From the NCBI GenBank assembly GCA_035279865.1, contig DATEGY010000167.1, positions 1 through 13,607 of the forward strand: a stretch of 13,607 nt of DNA, in the 5' to 3' direction. This stretch comes from 40CM-2-70-7 sp035279865 (GTDB lineage: Bacteria; Gemmatimonadota; Gemmatimonadetes; Gemmatimonadales; GWC2-71-9). The notes under the pieces were generated by a model. The model was not told the origin of the DNA, searched no databases, and saw only the letters and a list, made by a program, of their open reading frames with translations. Numbering within the stretch: position 1 is the first letter of the stretch; each line of letters starts with the position of its first letter. Positions 1-6,836 of the stretch are shown here, in pieces. The position numbers and the translations under genes are program-made.

Positions 1-19
1 CCTCCGCGGCGCGCTGACG

Positions 20-838
20 GTGCTCGCCCCGTCCCAGCCTTTCGATGGGGCTGGATCGGGGCTCGTCGACGCCCACTGCCATCTCGGCGATGGGGCGTTC
101 GACGGGGACCGGGACGCGGTGCGGGCCCGCGCCCGCGCCGCCGGCGTCGGCCACGTCGTCGTTATCGGGGACCGGGTGTCCACCAGCCGCGACGCGCTGG
201 AATTGGCCCGGTCCACACCCGGACTCTCCGCCACCGCAGGCATCCATCCCCACCAGGCCGCGGATTGGTCGTCGGCCTCGCGCGCCGACCTGATCGCGCT
301 CCTGGAAACGCCCGAGGTCGTTGCGGTCGGGGAGACCGGACTCGACTACCACTATGACCACGCGCCCAGGGCCCGGCAGATCGAGAGCTTCGAGGGGCAT
401 TTCGCGCTGGCCGAGGAGGCCCGGAAACCCGTGGTGGTGCATGCCCGGGAGGCGGACGCAGACGTCGCGCGGCTGCTGCGGGCCTGGGGGCCCCGGGTCC
501 CGGGCATCATTCTCCATTCGTTCTCGAGCGGCCCCGGGCTGTTTGCAGCGGGGATGGAAACAGGCGCGTACTTTTCTTTCAGCGGGATGATCACGTTCAA
601 GAGCTGGGGACACCCGGAGTATCTGACGGGGTGTCCCGCGGACCGCCTGCTGGTGGAAACCGACGCGCCGTACCTCGCGCCGGCGCCCCATCGGGGGGGC
701 CGCAACGAGCCCGCGTTCGTGCGGGAAACCGCGCTGGCGCTGGCCCGTGCCCGGGGGATCACCCTCGAGGCTCTCGTTCCCATGCTCACCGCCAACGCGA
801 CGCGGGTCTTCGGGGCCCGCGTCACCCCGTCGCCCTGA
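20..838 (+). CDS. tatD: TatD-family metal-dependent hydrolase (DNase-like)
   Basis: 272-residue protein of the TatD family, amidohydrolase-fold metalloenzymes that act as 3'-5' DNases or as hydrolases of damaged nucleic acid in the cytoplasm. The expected metal ligands are visible in order: DAHCH (H19, H21), GETGLDYH (E105), VVVHARE (H141), IILHSFSS (H166) and VETDAPYLAP (D215), followed by the conserved HRGGRNEP stretch (224-231). The length is normal for the family (about 250-270). GTG at 20 is the only candidate start after the window edge; no Shine-Dalgarno is visible and the frame stays open to base 2, so the start could lie upstream. A TGA in another frame at 15-17 may end the previous gene, which would fit translational coupling. 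fhs follows after 14 nt. The family call is firm; the exact substrate cannot be read from sequence. Confidence 0.93.
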   Translation: MLAPSQPFDGAGSGLVDAHCHLGDGAFDGDRDAVRARARAAGVGHVVVIGDRVSTSRDALELARSTPGLSATAGIHPHQAADWSSASRADLIALLETPEVVAVGETGLDYHYDHAPRARQIESFEGHFALAEEARKPVVVHAREADADVARLLRAWGPRVPGIILHSFSSGPGLFAAGMETGAYFSFSGMITFKSWGHPEYLTGCPADRLLVETDAPYLAPAPHRGGRNEPAFVRETALALARARGITLEALVPMLTANATRVFGARVTPSP

Positions 839-841
839 TTC

Positions 842-847
842 GAGGAG
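842..847 (+). promoter_or_regulatory. Shine-Dalgarno for fhs TTG start
   Basis: GAGGAG lies five bases before TTG 853. It decides the fhs start, because the open frame continues about 220 nt upstream without a comparable ribosome binding site. Confidence 0.8.
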
Positions 848-852
848 CGCCC

Positions 853-2526
853 TTGTCCACGGTTCCGTCCGATATCGCCATTGCCCAAGCCGCCAAACTG
901 CGTCCCGTCGCCGACATCGCCCGTGAGCTGGGACTCGCCGACGACGAAGTGGAGCTCTACGGGAAGTACAAGGCGAAGATCGCGCTGTCCGCCATCAGCA
1001 GGCGGAAACCCAGGGGGAAGCTGGTGCTGGTGACCGGGATCAATCCGACCCCTGCGGGAGAAGGGAAGTCGACGGTCACGGTCGGGCTGACGCAGGCGCT
1101 CCGCAAGATCGGGAAGGACGCCATCCTGTGCATCCGGGAGCCGTCCCTGGGGCCGGTATTCGGCGTGAAGGGAGGCGCGGCGGGCGGCGGCTACGCGCAG
1201 GTGGTGCCGATGGAGGACATCAACCTCCACTTCACCGGCGATTTCCACGCCATCTCGAGCGCGCATAACCTGCTCTCCGCGATGCTCGACTCGCACCTGC
1301 ACCACGGCAATGCGTCCGGACTCGACACCCGCCGCATCACCTGGCCCCGCACCATCGACATGAACGACCGCGCGCTCCGGTCCATCATCGTGGGGCTGGG
1401 CGGCATCAACGGCGGCCCCGCGCGGGAAGAGCGCTTCGTCATCATCCCGGGCTCCGAGGTCATGGCGATCATGGCGCTGGCCACGAGCATCGAGGATCTC
1501 GAGGCCCGGCTGGCCCGTATCATCGTCGGCCTCACGGCGAACAAGACCGCCGTGCGCGCCTCCGACCTGAAGGCACAGGGAGCGATGAAGCTCCTCCTCA
1601 AAGACGCGCTGAAGCCCAACCTCGTGCAGACGCTCGAAGGCGGCCCCGCGCTGGTCCATTGCGGGCCCTTCGGCAACATCGCCCATGGCTGCAATTCGGT
1701 CATGGCGACGCAGCTGGGGCTGCGGCTCGCGGACCTGGTGCTGACCGAAGCCGGCTTCGGGGCGGACCTCGGCGCCGAGAAATTCCTCGACATCAAGTGC
1801 CGCATGGCGGGCCTCAAGCCCGACGCGGCGGTGGTGGTGGCGACCGTCCGCGCGCTCAAGATGCATGGCGGCGTGAAGAAGGATGCACTGGGTCCGGAGA
1901 ACGTGGCGGCGGTGGAGAAGGGGGTCGTCAACCTCCAGCGGCACGTCAAGAACGTGAAAAAGTATGGATTGCCGGTGGTGGTGGCGCTGAACCGCTTCAT
2001 CACGGACACCGATGCCGAGATTGCGGCGGTGAAGAAGGCGTGCGCCGCTGAGGGGGTGGAGGTCGTACGGTGTGAAGTGTGGGAGAAGGGTGGGGCGGGT
2101 GGCGAGGAGGTTGCGCGCGCGTTGCTCAAGCTTCTCGATACGGAGAAGTCGAACTACCACCCGCTGTACGACGAGAAAAAACCGATCCGGGAGAAAATCG
2201 AAACCATCGCGAAGGAGATCTACGGGGCGGCAGGGGTGGCGTTCGCGCCGGCGGCCGAGCGGGCGATGGAGTTGTTGCCGAAGCTGGGGCTGGGGGAGAC
2301 GCCGGTCTGCATGGCGAAGACGCAGTACAGTTTCTCCGACGACGCGTCCAAGCTGGGGGCGCCGAGCGGGTTCATTCTACAAGTTCGGGACATTCTTCCG
2401 TCGGCGGGGGCGGGGTTCGTCGTGGCGCTCGCCGGGGACATCATGACGATGCCGGGCCTTTCCAAGGAGCCGGCGGCCCAGAAGATCCGGATGCATCCGG
2501 ACGGGACCATCGAGGGACTCTTCTAG
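853..2526 (+). CDS. fhs: Formate--tetrahydrofolate ligase
   Basis: Makes 10-formyl-THF from formate, THF and ATP in the cytoplasm, feeding one-carbon units to purine, formyl-Met-tRNA and serine/glycine metabolism. The protein is 557 residues, the usual size for bacterial FTHFS. The diagnostic P-loop TPAGEGKST is at residues 66-74 (K72), followed by EPSLGPVFGVKGGAAGGG (from 96), and the family ending DIMTMPGL…PDGTIEGLF is intact. The open frame runs upstream to 631, but those residues read as a shadow of tatD. A GAGGAG at 842-847, five bases before TTG 853, and the FTHFS-like N-terminus (VPSDIAIAQAAKLRP) make TTG 853 the start. It lies 14 nt after tatD and 1 nt before ridA, so it is very probably in one transcript with both. 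Nothing essential is missing. Confidence 0.97.
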   Translation: MSTVPSDIAIAQAAKLRPVADIARELGLADDEVELYGKYKAKIALSAISRRKPRGKLVLVTGINPTPAGEGKSTVTVGLTQALRKIGKDAILCIREPSLGPVFGVKGGAAGGGYAQVVPMEDINLHFTGDFHAISSAHNLLSAMLDSHLHHGNASGLDTRRITWPRTIDMNDRALRSIIVGLGGINGGPAREERFVIIPGSEVMAIMALATSIEDLEARLARIIVGLTANKTAVRASDLKAQGAMKLLLKDALKPNLVQTLEGGPALVHCGPFGNIAHGCNSVMATQLGLRLADLVLTEAGFGADLGAEKFLDIKCRMAGLKPDAAVVVATVRALKMHGGVKKDALGPENVAAVEKGVVNLQRHVKNVKKYGLPVVVALNRFITDTDAEIAAVKKACAAEGVEVVRCEVWEKGGAGGEEVARALLKLLDTEKSNYHPLYDEKKPIREKIETIAKEIYGAAGVAFAPAAERAMELLPKLGLGETPVCMAKTQYSFSDDASKLGAPSGFILQVRDILPSAGAGFVVALAGDIMTMPGLSKEPAAQKIRMHPDGTIEGLF

Positions 2527-2527
2527 C

Positions 2528-2920
2528 ATGGCACTCAAAGTGGTGGCGACCGATCAGGCCCCCGGGGCCATCGGCCCGTACAGCCAGGCGATCATCGTGA
2601 CGGGGGCGAACGGGTTCGTATTCACCGCGGGGCAGGTGGGATTCGATCCCAAGAAGATGGAGCTCGTGGGGACGACGGTCGGCGAGCAGACCGAGCAGGT
2701 GATGAAGAACCTCGCCGCGGTACTGAAGGCGGCGGGCTCGGGGCTCGACAAAGTCGTGAAGACCACTGTGTTTCTCGCCGACATGGCGGACTTTCAGGCC
2801 ATGAACGAGGTGTATGCGAAGCATTTCGGCGCTCACAAGCCCGCGCGGTCGACGGTAGCGGCGGCGGGGCTGCCGCGGAACGCGCGGGTCGAGATCGAGG
2901 TCATTGCGGCGGCCGGGTGA
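2528..2920 (+). CDS. ridA: RidA family enamine/imine deaminase
   Basis: 130-residue RidA (YjgF/YER057c/UK114) protein. The family hydrolyses reactive 2-aminoacrylate and 2-aminocrotonate to the 2-keto acids, protecting PLP enzymes; it works as a homotrimer in the cytoplasm. Visible hallmarks are GPYSQA (16-21, with the conserved Tyr18), FTAGQVGFDP (32-41), KTTVFLADMADF (78-89), and the active-site stretch KPARSTVAAAGLP with Arg107, the residue that binds the substrate carboxylate in true RidA proteins. Glu122 near the end matches the conserved C-terminal acid. ATG 2528 is one base after the fhs stop and the end overlaps the next gene by 4 nt (GTGA), so it should be co-translated. Arg107 places it with the deaminating RidA group rather than the Rid groups lacking that Arg. 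Confidence 0.95.
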   Translation: MALKVVATDQAPGAIGPYSQAIIVTGANGFVFTAGQVGFDPKKMELVGTTVGEQTEQVMKNLAAVLKAAGSGLDKVVKTTVFLADMADFQAMNEVYAKHFGAHKPARSTVAAAGLPRNARVEIEVIAAAG

Positions 2921-3714
2921 CGATCAGCGCCGAGATCTCCGATCTGATCGAGTTCACGGAGGCCCAGGCCTTCGCGGACATGCTGGCGGCCGCGCCCCGG
3001 GAGTGGGGGGCATGGTCGGAGCGCCGGGAGGGGGGCTGGATCCTCCAGGTGCCGACGATCGACATCCTGCTCTTCAACCGGGTGATCGGGGCGGGCCTGC
3101 CGGCGGCGACGCGCGAGGAGATCGACGACTGTATCGCGCCGTTCAAATCGACCAGGCTGAAGCACTGGGGCGTGCAGCTCTCGCCGGCCGCCGAGCCCGA
3201 GGAGTTGCCGGACTGGCTGGAGGAGCACGGCTTGGTGCGCCGGGACAGCTGGAGCAAGGTGTACCGTCCCGCGGGAGACGTTCCCGTCGTGCAGACCGAT
3301 CTCCGGATCGAGCAGGCGGGGGTGAAGGACGCATGCGCCGTGGGCCGGGTGACCCGCACCGCGTTCGGGATGCCCGAGGCCCGGGAGTCCTGGATCGCGT
3401 CCCTGGTGGGCAGGCCGAACTGGCACCACTACCTCGCCGTGGACGACGGGGAACCCGTGGCGGCGGCGGCGCTGTACGTGCACGGGCCCGTCGGCTGGCT
3501 GGGCGTGGCCGGTACGCTCGAGCGCGCGCGGCGCCGGGGAGCGCAGGGGGCGCTGATGGCGCGGCGGCTGGTGGATGGAGCACGGCTGGGATGTCAGTGG
3601 TTCGTCACGGAAACCAGCCAGGACCTTCCGGGTCTGCCGAATCCCTCGTATCACAACATGGTCCGGCTCGGTTTTCAGCTGGCGTATCACCGGCCGAATT
3701 ACCTCCCGGCGTGA
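2917..3714 (+). CDS. GNAT-family N-acetyltransferase (two-part)
   Basis: 265-residue acetyltransferase-like protein. The C-terminal half (about 127-265) looks like a GNAT fold: an acetyl-CoA binding motif A (RRRGAQGAL, about 205-213) preceded by the β-strand pair AAAALYVHGPVGWLGVAGT, and a C-terminal NPSYHNMVRLGF segment (242-253) typical of GNAT enzymes ending in '…n…lGF'. The N-terminal half (1-125) is a divergent region rich in Trp and acidic residues and may be a degenerate second GNAT domain. The start is GTG 2917, inside a GTGA overlap with the ridA stop; the TPR gene follows after 10 nt. The substrate is unknown. Its place directly behind ridA suggests a small-molecule or amino-acid-derived acceptor, but that is inference only. 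Confidence 0.85.
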   Translation: MTISAEISDLIEFTEAQAFADMLAAAPREWGAWSERREGGWILQVPTIDILLFNRVIGAGLPAATREEIDDCIAPFKSTRLKHWGVQLSPAAEPEELPDWLEEHGLVRRDSWSKVYRPAGDVPVVQTDLRIEQAGVKDACAVGRVTRTAFGMPEARESWIASLVGRPNWHHYLAVDDGEPVAAAALYVHGPVGWLGVAGTLERARRRGAQGALMARRLVDGARLGCQWFVTETSQDLPGLPNPSYHNMVRLGFQLAYHRPNYLPA

Positions 3715-3724
3715 GACCGGGGTC

Positions 3725-4867
3725 ATGATTCGGGGGCTGTTGCCGTGGTTCGTCCTGGCCGGGGTCCTGGGGGCACAGCGGCCGGCCCGGCCCGCGCTTG
3801 GTCCGGGTCAGGACACCAACAGTGCCGATGCGTACGTGGCACTGGGGATCTCCCAGATGATGGATCATCCGAAGGTTGCGGCGGCCGCGTTTTTCTGGGC
3901 CACGCGGCTCGATCCTGCGAACGGCGACGCCTGGTACGGACGTTGGGCGGCCCGCCTGCTCGATCCGGATACCCCTCCTCCAGGTTCATTCCGCACACCC
4001 GGCGGATTCGAAATTTCGGCGCCAGAGCTGCAGGATCCGGATTCGTTCAGGATCAAGGGTCTCCTGCGCAATCCGCTGCTCTACGTTCGGTTCGATTTCC
4101 CGGTGGCCGATGAGCTGATGCGCCGCGAGTCGCAGGGGCAGATGAGCCTCTATGGCACCGACGACCTCGACCTCCGCGGCAAGATCAGCTACGCCACCGG
4201 ACGATTTGCGGAGGCAGTGGAGTTGTTCGGGCAGGCGCTGCGGGAGCACCCGGGGCACTATGGACTGCGGCTCGAGCGGGCCCGGGCCTATATCATGCTG
4301 GGGGAGTTGGACCAGGCCGAGCACGAGCTCGACCGATACAATGTCGAGTCGGCTCACGTGAAGAAGAAGAGCCCCATCTCCCCGGACGAATCTGGAGTCA
4401 TGATGATCTATGCTCTGGCGCGGCTGGAAGAGGTGAACGGGGAGCTGGGGACCGCCCTGGGCCTGAACAAGGGGATCCTAATCGCCGACTCCAACTTCAC
4501 CATGTCCCATGCCGCCTTGAGCCGCATCGTCCTGACGCACCACGATACGGCGACCGCCCTGCAGGAGCTGGGGCGCGCCGCCGTGGTTCCCGACGGGCCG
4601 ATCTGCTACGACTATGCGGTGTTGCTTCTCGGTGCTGGCCATCCGCGGGAAGCCGCCCTGCAGCTGAACCGGTCGATCGCGGCGGACTCGGACTATGCCA
4701 AGCCCTACTACCTCCTCGCCGTCCTGGACGAGCAGGCCGGTTTCGACTCGGAAGCGATCGATCTATTCACACGGTTCATCGCCGGGGCCCCGCGGACGCT
4801 GGATGTGAGTGTGGCGGATGCGCGGGGACGGCTCGCTCGCTTGCAGGGAAGGGCGCGGCAGAACTAG
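3725..4867 (+). CDS. Exported tetratricopeptide-repeat protein
   Basis: 380-residue protein with an N-terminal Sec-type signal (MIRGLLPWFVLAGVLGA, likely cut near A17/Q18; no lipobox Cys), so it probably acts in the periplasm or at the envelope. TPR-like helical pairs are visible at about 35-67 (…ALGISQMMDHPKVAAAAFFWATRLDP), 150-177 (YATGRFAEAVELFGQALREHP), 181-204 (RARAYIMLGELDQAEHEL), 292-320 (VLLLGAGHPREAALQLNRSI) and 325-354. Residues 85-145, with no clear TPRs, may be a separate insert. The frame is open to 3575, but the part before 3725 overlaps the GNAT gene and lacks a signal peptide. ATG 3725 has only a weak purine stretch upstream. It is probably a scaffold for protein contacts with unknown partner. 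The TAG stop at 4865-4867 shares its last G with the tRNA that follows. Confidence 0.85.
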   Translation: MIRGLLPWFVLAGVLGAQRPARPALGPGQDTNSADAYVALGISQMMDHPKVAAAAFFWATRLDPANGDAWYGRWAARLLDPDTPPPGSFRTPGGFEISAPELQDPDSFRIKGLLRNPLLYVRFDFPVADELMRRESQGQMSLYGTDDLDLRGKISYATGRFAEAVELFGQALREHPGHYGLRLERARAYIMLGELDQAEHELDRYNVESAHVKKKSPISPDESGVMMIYALARLEEVNGELGTALGLNKGILIADSNFTMSHAALSRIVLTHHDTATALQELGRAAVVPDGPICYDYAVLLLGAGHPREAALQLNRSIAADSDYAKPYYLLAVLDEQAGFDSEAIDLFTRFIAGAPRTLDVSVADARGRLARLQGRARQN

Positions 4868-4960
4868 GGGGCGGATCGGGTCTGGTGGTCCGACTGGTCT
4901 TCAAAACCAGCTGGAGTCCGCAAGGACTTTGGTAGGTTCGATTCCTACACGCTCCCGCCA
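4867..4960 (+). tRNA. selC: tRNA-Sec (anticodon TCA)
   Basis: 94-nt selenocysteine tRNA; inserts Sec at UGA with SelA/SelB/SelD. Fold read by hand: acceptor 4867-4874 with 4949-4956 (seven pairs including one G·T, and a G·A mismatch at the eighth); linker AT; 6-bp D stem 4877-4882/4887-4892 with 4-nt loop TGGT; anticodon stem CTGGT/ACCAG; loop CTTCAAA with TCA at 4901-4903; long variable arm with stem AGTCC (4915-4919), GCAA loop and GGACT (4924-4928); T stem GTAGG/CCTAC around TTCGATT; discriminator G4957; encoded CCA 4958-4960. The 8+5 acceptor/T architecture and 6-bp D stem with 4-nt loop match E. coli SelC and differ from a Ser or Leu tRNA. The 5' G is the last base of the upstream TAG stop. 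Confidence 0.95.
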
Positions 4961-4971
4961 CTCCTCTGAAG

Positions 4972-4993
4972 TGCCAGGTTGAGGCCACTGGCA
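4972..4993 (+). other. Inverted repeat just after selC
   Basis: TGCCAG (4972-4977) and CTGGCA (4988-4993) are exact reverse complements around a 10-nt loop, starting 11 nt after the tRNA CCA. There is no T-tract, so a classical intrinsic terminator is not supported. It could be a 3'-trailer processing or termination structure, or chance. Confidence 0.3.
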
Positions 4994-5027
4994 TACCGCG
5001 CGGATTGCGCAGTATGTTCGTTGAAAC

Positions 5028-5033
5028 GGAGGA
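5028..5033 (+). promoter_or_regulatory. Shine-Dalgarno fixing the 5039 start
   Basis: GGAGGA lies five bases before ATG 5039, directly in front of a signal peptide. It rules out the upstream in-frame start at 4979, which overlaps the inverted repeat behind selC. Confidence 0.75.
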
Positions 5034-5038
5034 CGATC

Positions 5039-5461
5039 ATGTCACGCTATCTCATGCTGACCCTGGCATCGGCGCTGAGTCTGGTGGGGTGGACCGCTCG
5101 GCCCACTCCAGCAGCGGCTCGGGTCGCCAACCACTTCTCGCTCGTCCTGGAGCACTCGGCTCAAGGGTGGCGGGCGCGCTGTGACACGGGGTGTCACTGG
5201 ACTGAGGTCGCATTCGCCTGCGGGGGGTGCGAAGTTCGTCTGACGTCGTTGGGGATGACTGCTGTGAGCACGCCCGAGAACGTACCGGGGACGTTCGCGT
5301 TCACACTGACTGATTCGGGGAGCGGCTGGGCAGCAAAGTCACTGCGCGGGGCCGGCTGGATCACCCTGAGTTACTGGTGTCCTCAGGCGGCTTGTCGCGC
5401 GCGAATCGATGAAACCGGGGTTCTCGGGCTGACGCCGAACCGCCTGCCAGGAGTTCGTTAG
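5039..5461 (+). CDS. Six-cysteine secreted protein, unknown function
   Basis: 140-residue protein I do not recognise. An N-terminal signal (MSRYLMLTLASALSLVGW, probable cleavage after the AAA at 25-27) sends it to the periplasm or outside. The mature part has exactly six cysteines in three close pairs: C48/C52 (CDTGC), C61/C64 (CGGC) and C114/C119 (CPQAAC). This suits disulfides or a structural metal site. The aromatic/Gly-rich strands between (FAFTLTDSGSGW, GWITLSYW) suggest a small β-rich fold. GGAGGA at 5028-5033, five bases before ATG 5039, fixes the start over the longer open frame from 4979. It is the first gene after selC, 78 nt downstream. No in-frame UGA links it to selenocysteine use. 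The function cannot be inferred. Confidence 0.75.
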   Translation: MSRYLMLTLASALSLVGWTARPTPAAARVANHFSLVLEHSAQGWRARCDTGCHWTEVAFACGGCEVRLTSLGMTAVSTPENVPGTFAFTLTDSGSGWAAKSLRGAGWITLSYWCPQAACRARIDETGVLGLTPNRLPGVR

Positions 5462-5470
5462 GCTCACCGC

Positions 5471-5869
5471 ATGAGATGGTCGCAGCTCGGTATTGTCTCG
5501 ACGCTCGTGCTGATGGCGCCGATGTGTGCGGTGCAGGGCCAGCGTCTCCCGCCGACGTTCACTCCTACCAATCCGGCGATGTTCTCCACGCCTGCCCAGT
5601 CCACGAGCAGTGGGCTGGCACTCGTGCGCCCGTCCCACGATTGCCGCATGAGCCCCGTGCTGGTGGTGGCTCTCGAGATGGCCGGAGGAGCGGTCGCGGG
5701 CTTGATCTCCTACGAGCTGGTAGGCGGCATCTACATCGCAGCGGAGGGTGCGACCTCACAACCGTTTGCACGAGACCTGCGATACTCCCTCATGGCCGCC
5801 GGTGCGGTCTTGGGCGCAATCAGGGGGATCTCGATCATTCGAGGTTGTCACCGTTCGGCGGGCCCCTAA
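5471..5869 (+). CDS. Small exported/membrane protein, unknown
   Basis: 132-residue protein without a recognisable family. It starts with a hydrophobic export signal (residues 4-22, MRWSQLGIVSTLVLMAPMCAVQGQ; likely cut near 22-24). A Pro/Ser/Thr-rich linker (27-55) follows, then two Gly/Ala-rich hydrophobic segments (about 61-80, SPVLVVALEMAGGAVAGLIS, and 106-124) of the sort seen in small inner-membrane or channel-like proteins. Two cysteines in the mature part (C58, C126) flank the hydrophobic region. ATG 5471 lies 9 nt after the previous stop; no good Shine-Dalgarno is visible, so translation may depend on the upstream gene. A stable GC-rich hairpin begins 4 nt after its stop. Coding is supported by export signal, codon pattern and packing. 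Confidence 0.6.
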   Translation: MRWSQLGIVSTLVLMAPMCAVQGQRLPPTFTPTNPAMFSTPAQSTSSGLALVRPSHDCRMSPVLVVALEMAGGAVAGLISYELVGGIYIAAEGATSQPFARDLRYSLMAAGAVLGAIRGISIIRGCHRSAGP

Positions 5870-5873
5870 CAAG

Positions 5874-5893
5874 CGCCGCGAGCCGTCGCGGCG
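5874..5893 (+). terminator. 8-bp GC-rich stem-loop, possible terminator
   Basis: CGCCGCGA (5874-5881) and TCGCGGCG (5886-5893) pair perfectly around a GCCG tetraloop, just after the stop at 5867-5869. A further G·T pair (5873/5894) is possible. No run of Ts follows, so it would be a non-canonical terminator, a 3'-end stabiliser, or a structure limiting access to the ATG at 5908, 15 nt downstream. Confidence 0.4.
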
Positions 5894-5907
5894 TATCATC
5901 AAGTGCA

Positions 5908-6138
5908 ATGAAGACCTCTGCCGCGCGGGATCCCACTCCGCATTTGCTCAGGACCAGACGCCCGCCGTACCGGCGAACGGCGCTCGCCGCGGCCGCCTAC
6001 GGGTTCCTCGGGCTTTCACTGGTGCTGTTTCTGGTTCGGGCCGGTGCGCTCTGGTCGGTGGGAACGCTGGTGATCGGCGTCGGTGCGGGCGTCGGGGAGT
6101 TGCTGGTGCAGGTGCGTCGCTACGGGGCATCCGCCTAA
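5908..6138 (+). CDS. Small two-helix membrane protein
   Basis: 76-residue protein of unknown function. After a basic N-terminus (residues 1-23, with LLRTRRPPYRR) come two hydrophobic helices, about 24-43 (TALAAAAYGFLGLSLVLFLV) and 47-66 (ALWSVGTLVIGVGAGVGELL), then a short basic tail (QVRRYG). The positive-inside rule puts both ends in the cytoplasm. The frame is open further upstream to 5476, but that part overlaps the preceding gene in another frame, so ATG 5908 is preferred. No convincing Shine-Dalgarno is seen, and the hairpin at 5874-5893 lies just before it. The next gene follows after 36 nt. It is short and coding status is moderate; it could instead be a chance open frame. Confidence 0.5.
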   Translation: MKTSAARDPTPHLLRTRRPPYRRTALAAAAYGFLGLSLVLFLVRAGALWSVGTLVIGVGAGVGELLVQVRRYGASA

Positions 6139-6174
6139 CTGCCGCCTGATACGCGCCTTTATCCTGGAGGACCG

Positions 6175-6486
6175 ATGGGTCCTGATTTCTGGACGCATCA
6201 ATTCGCGCAATTCGTGTTCTCGATCGCCACGCACGGAGCCACGGTGCTCCTCACCACGCTCGGGATCACCGTATTCGGACTCGGCCCCATCGGCCGTGCG
6301 GTGGCGGCCCGGATTCGGGGGGGGCACGCGGATGACGACTCCCTGGGCGCCCTGACGAGCGGCATCACGGAACTGCAGGAGCGCCTCGACTTCAGCGAGC
6401 GAGTGCTCGGCGAGCTGCGCCAGCAACTGATCGCCGGGAGCAAACCCCTCGAGCCGCCCCCCCGCCGCCTGGTGACGCCGAAATGA
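6175..6486 (+). CDS. Small membrane protein with coiled-coil tail
   Basis: 103-residue protein of unknown function. A single membrane segment (about 11-37, FVFSIATHGATVLLTTLGITVFGLG) follows a short N-terminus. Then come a basic cytoplasmic stretch (RAVAARIRGG), an acidic turn (HADDD) and a heptad-like amphipathic helix (about 60-86, containing ELQERLDFSERVLGELRQQL) likely to form a coiled coil. A Pro-rich basic tail ends the protein. GGAGG at 6166-6170, four bases before ATG 6175, supports the start strongly. The layout resembles small membrane-anchored adaptor proteins with a PspB-like plan, but there is no sequence basis to assign that family. The last codons overlap the next gene by 4 nt (ATGA). 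Confidence 0.72.
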   Translation: MGPDFWTHQFAQFVFSIATHGATVLLTTLGITVFGLGPIGRAVAARIRGGHADDDSLGALTSGITELQERLDFSERVLGELRQQLIAGSKPLEPPPRRLVTPK

Positions 6487-6836
6487 AGGGGTCACCGGCG
6501 GCGCGCGACCACGTCCTGGCCGAACGGGTGCGCGCAGCGCTCCGGCGGCGCCCGCGCGTGACCGAACGGAAAATGTTCGGCGGGATCGCCTTTATGGTCA
6601 GCGGAAAGATGTGCATCACCGTGGGCCATGGTCGCCTGATGTGCCGGATCGACCCGGAGCGGCATGACGCGGCTGTGGCGCGCAAAGGCGCCCGAACGAT
6701 GCGCATGCGGGGGCGGGCGTATCGCGGGTTCGTTCACGTGCGTGCCGACGCCGTCAGGACCAAACGTGCCCTGGACTACTGGGTGAAGCTGTGCCTGGAC
6801 TTCAACCGGCGTGCGAAGGCCTCGCGGAAGTCATGA
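6483..6836 (+). CDS. TfoX N-terminal domain protein
   Basis: 117-residue single-domain protein of the TfoX N-terminal family (Pfam TfoX_N). The hallmark VTERKMFGGIAFMVSGKMC is at about residues 26-44, followed by the conserved GRLMCRIDPE, and the C-terminal half carries RGRAYRGFVHV and the ALDYWVKLCLDF helix seen in the family. TfoX in gamma-proteobacteria controls competence, but the isolated N-terminal domain is widespread and its role is unknown, so no competence function is claimed. ATG 6483 sits in an ATGA overlap with the previous gene, and its own end overlaps the next gene in the same way (6833-6836). The extended basic C-terminus (RRAKASRKS) is compatible with nucleic-acid contact. 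Confidence 0.9.
   Translation: MKGSPAARDHVLAERVRAALRRRPRVTERKMFGGIAFMVSGKMCITVGHGRLMCRIDPERHDAAVARKGARTMRMRGRAYRGFVHVRADAVRTKRALDYWVKLCLDFNRRAKASRKS

Noticed and set aside
3..17. Possible end of an upstream gene (TCC GCG GCG CGC TGA)
   Set aside because: Only four codons are visible, so the call cannot be supported, though it would explain the absence of a Shine-Dalgarno before tatD.
352..2160. 602-residue open frame on the minus strand opposite tatD and fhs
   Set aside because: It is antisense to well supported genes, its protein is Arg/His/Gly-rich with no family motifs, and such long antisense frames are expected in GC-rich DNA.
4867..4960. tRNA-Sec gene as an attachment site for a mobile island
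   Set aside because: No integrase or direct repeat of the tRNA 3' end (GTTCGATTCCTAC-like) was found by eye elsewhere in the window.
4867..4960. Reading the tRNA as a suppressor or Ser/Leu isotype
   Set aside because: The 6-bp D stem with a 4-nt loop, 8-position acceptor and SelC-like CTTCAAA loop fit Sec, not Ser or Leu.
5039..5869. Selenoprotein hidden by an in-frame TGA in the small genes
   Set aside because: Both genes end at stops followed by non-homologous sequence, and no Sec-like context (redox motif around TGA) is seen.
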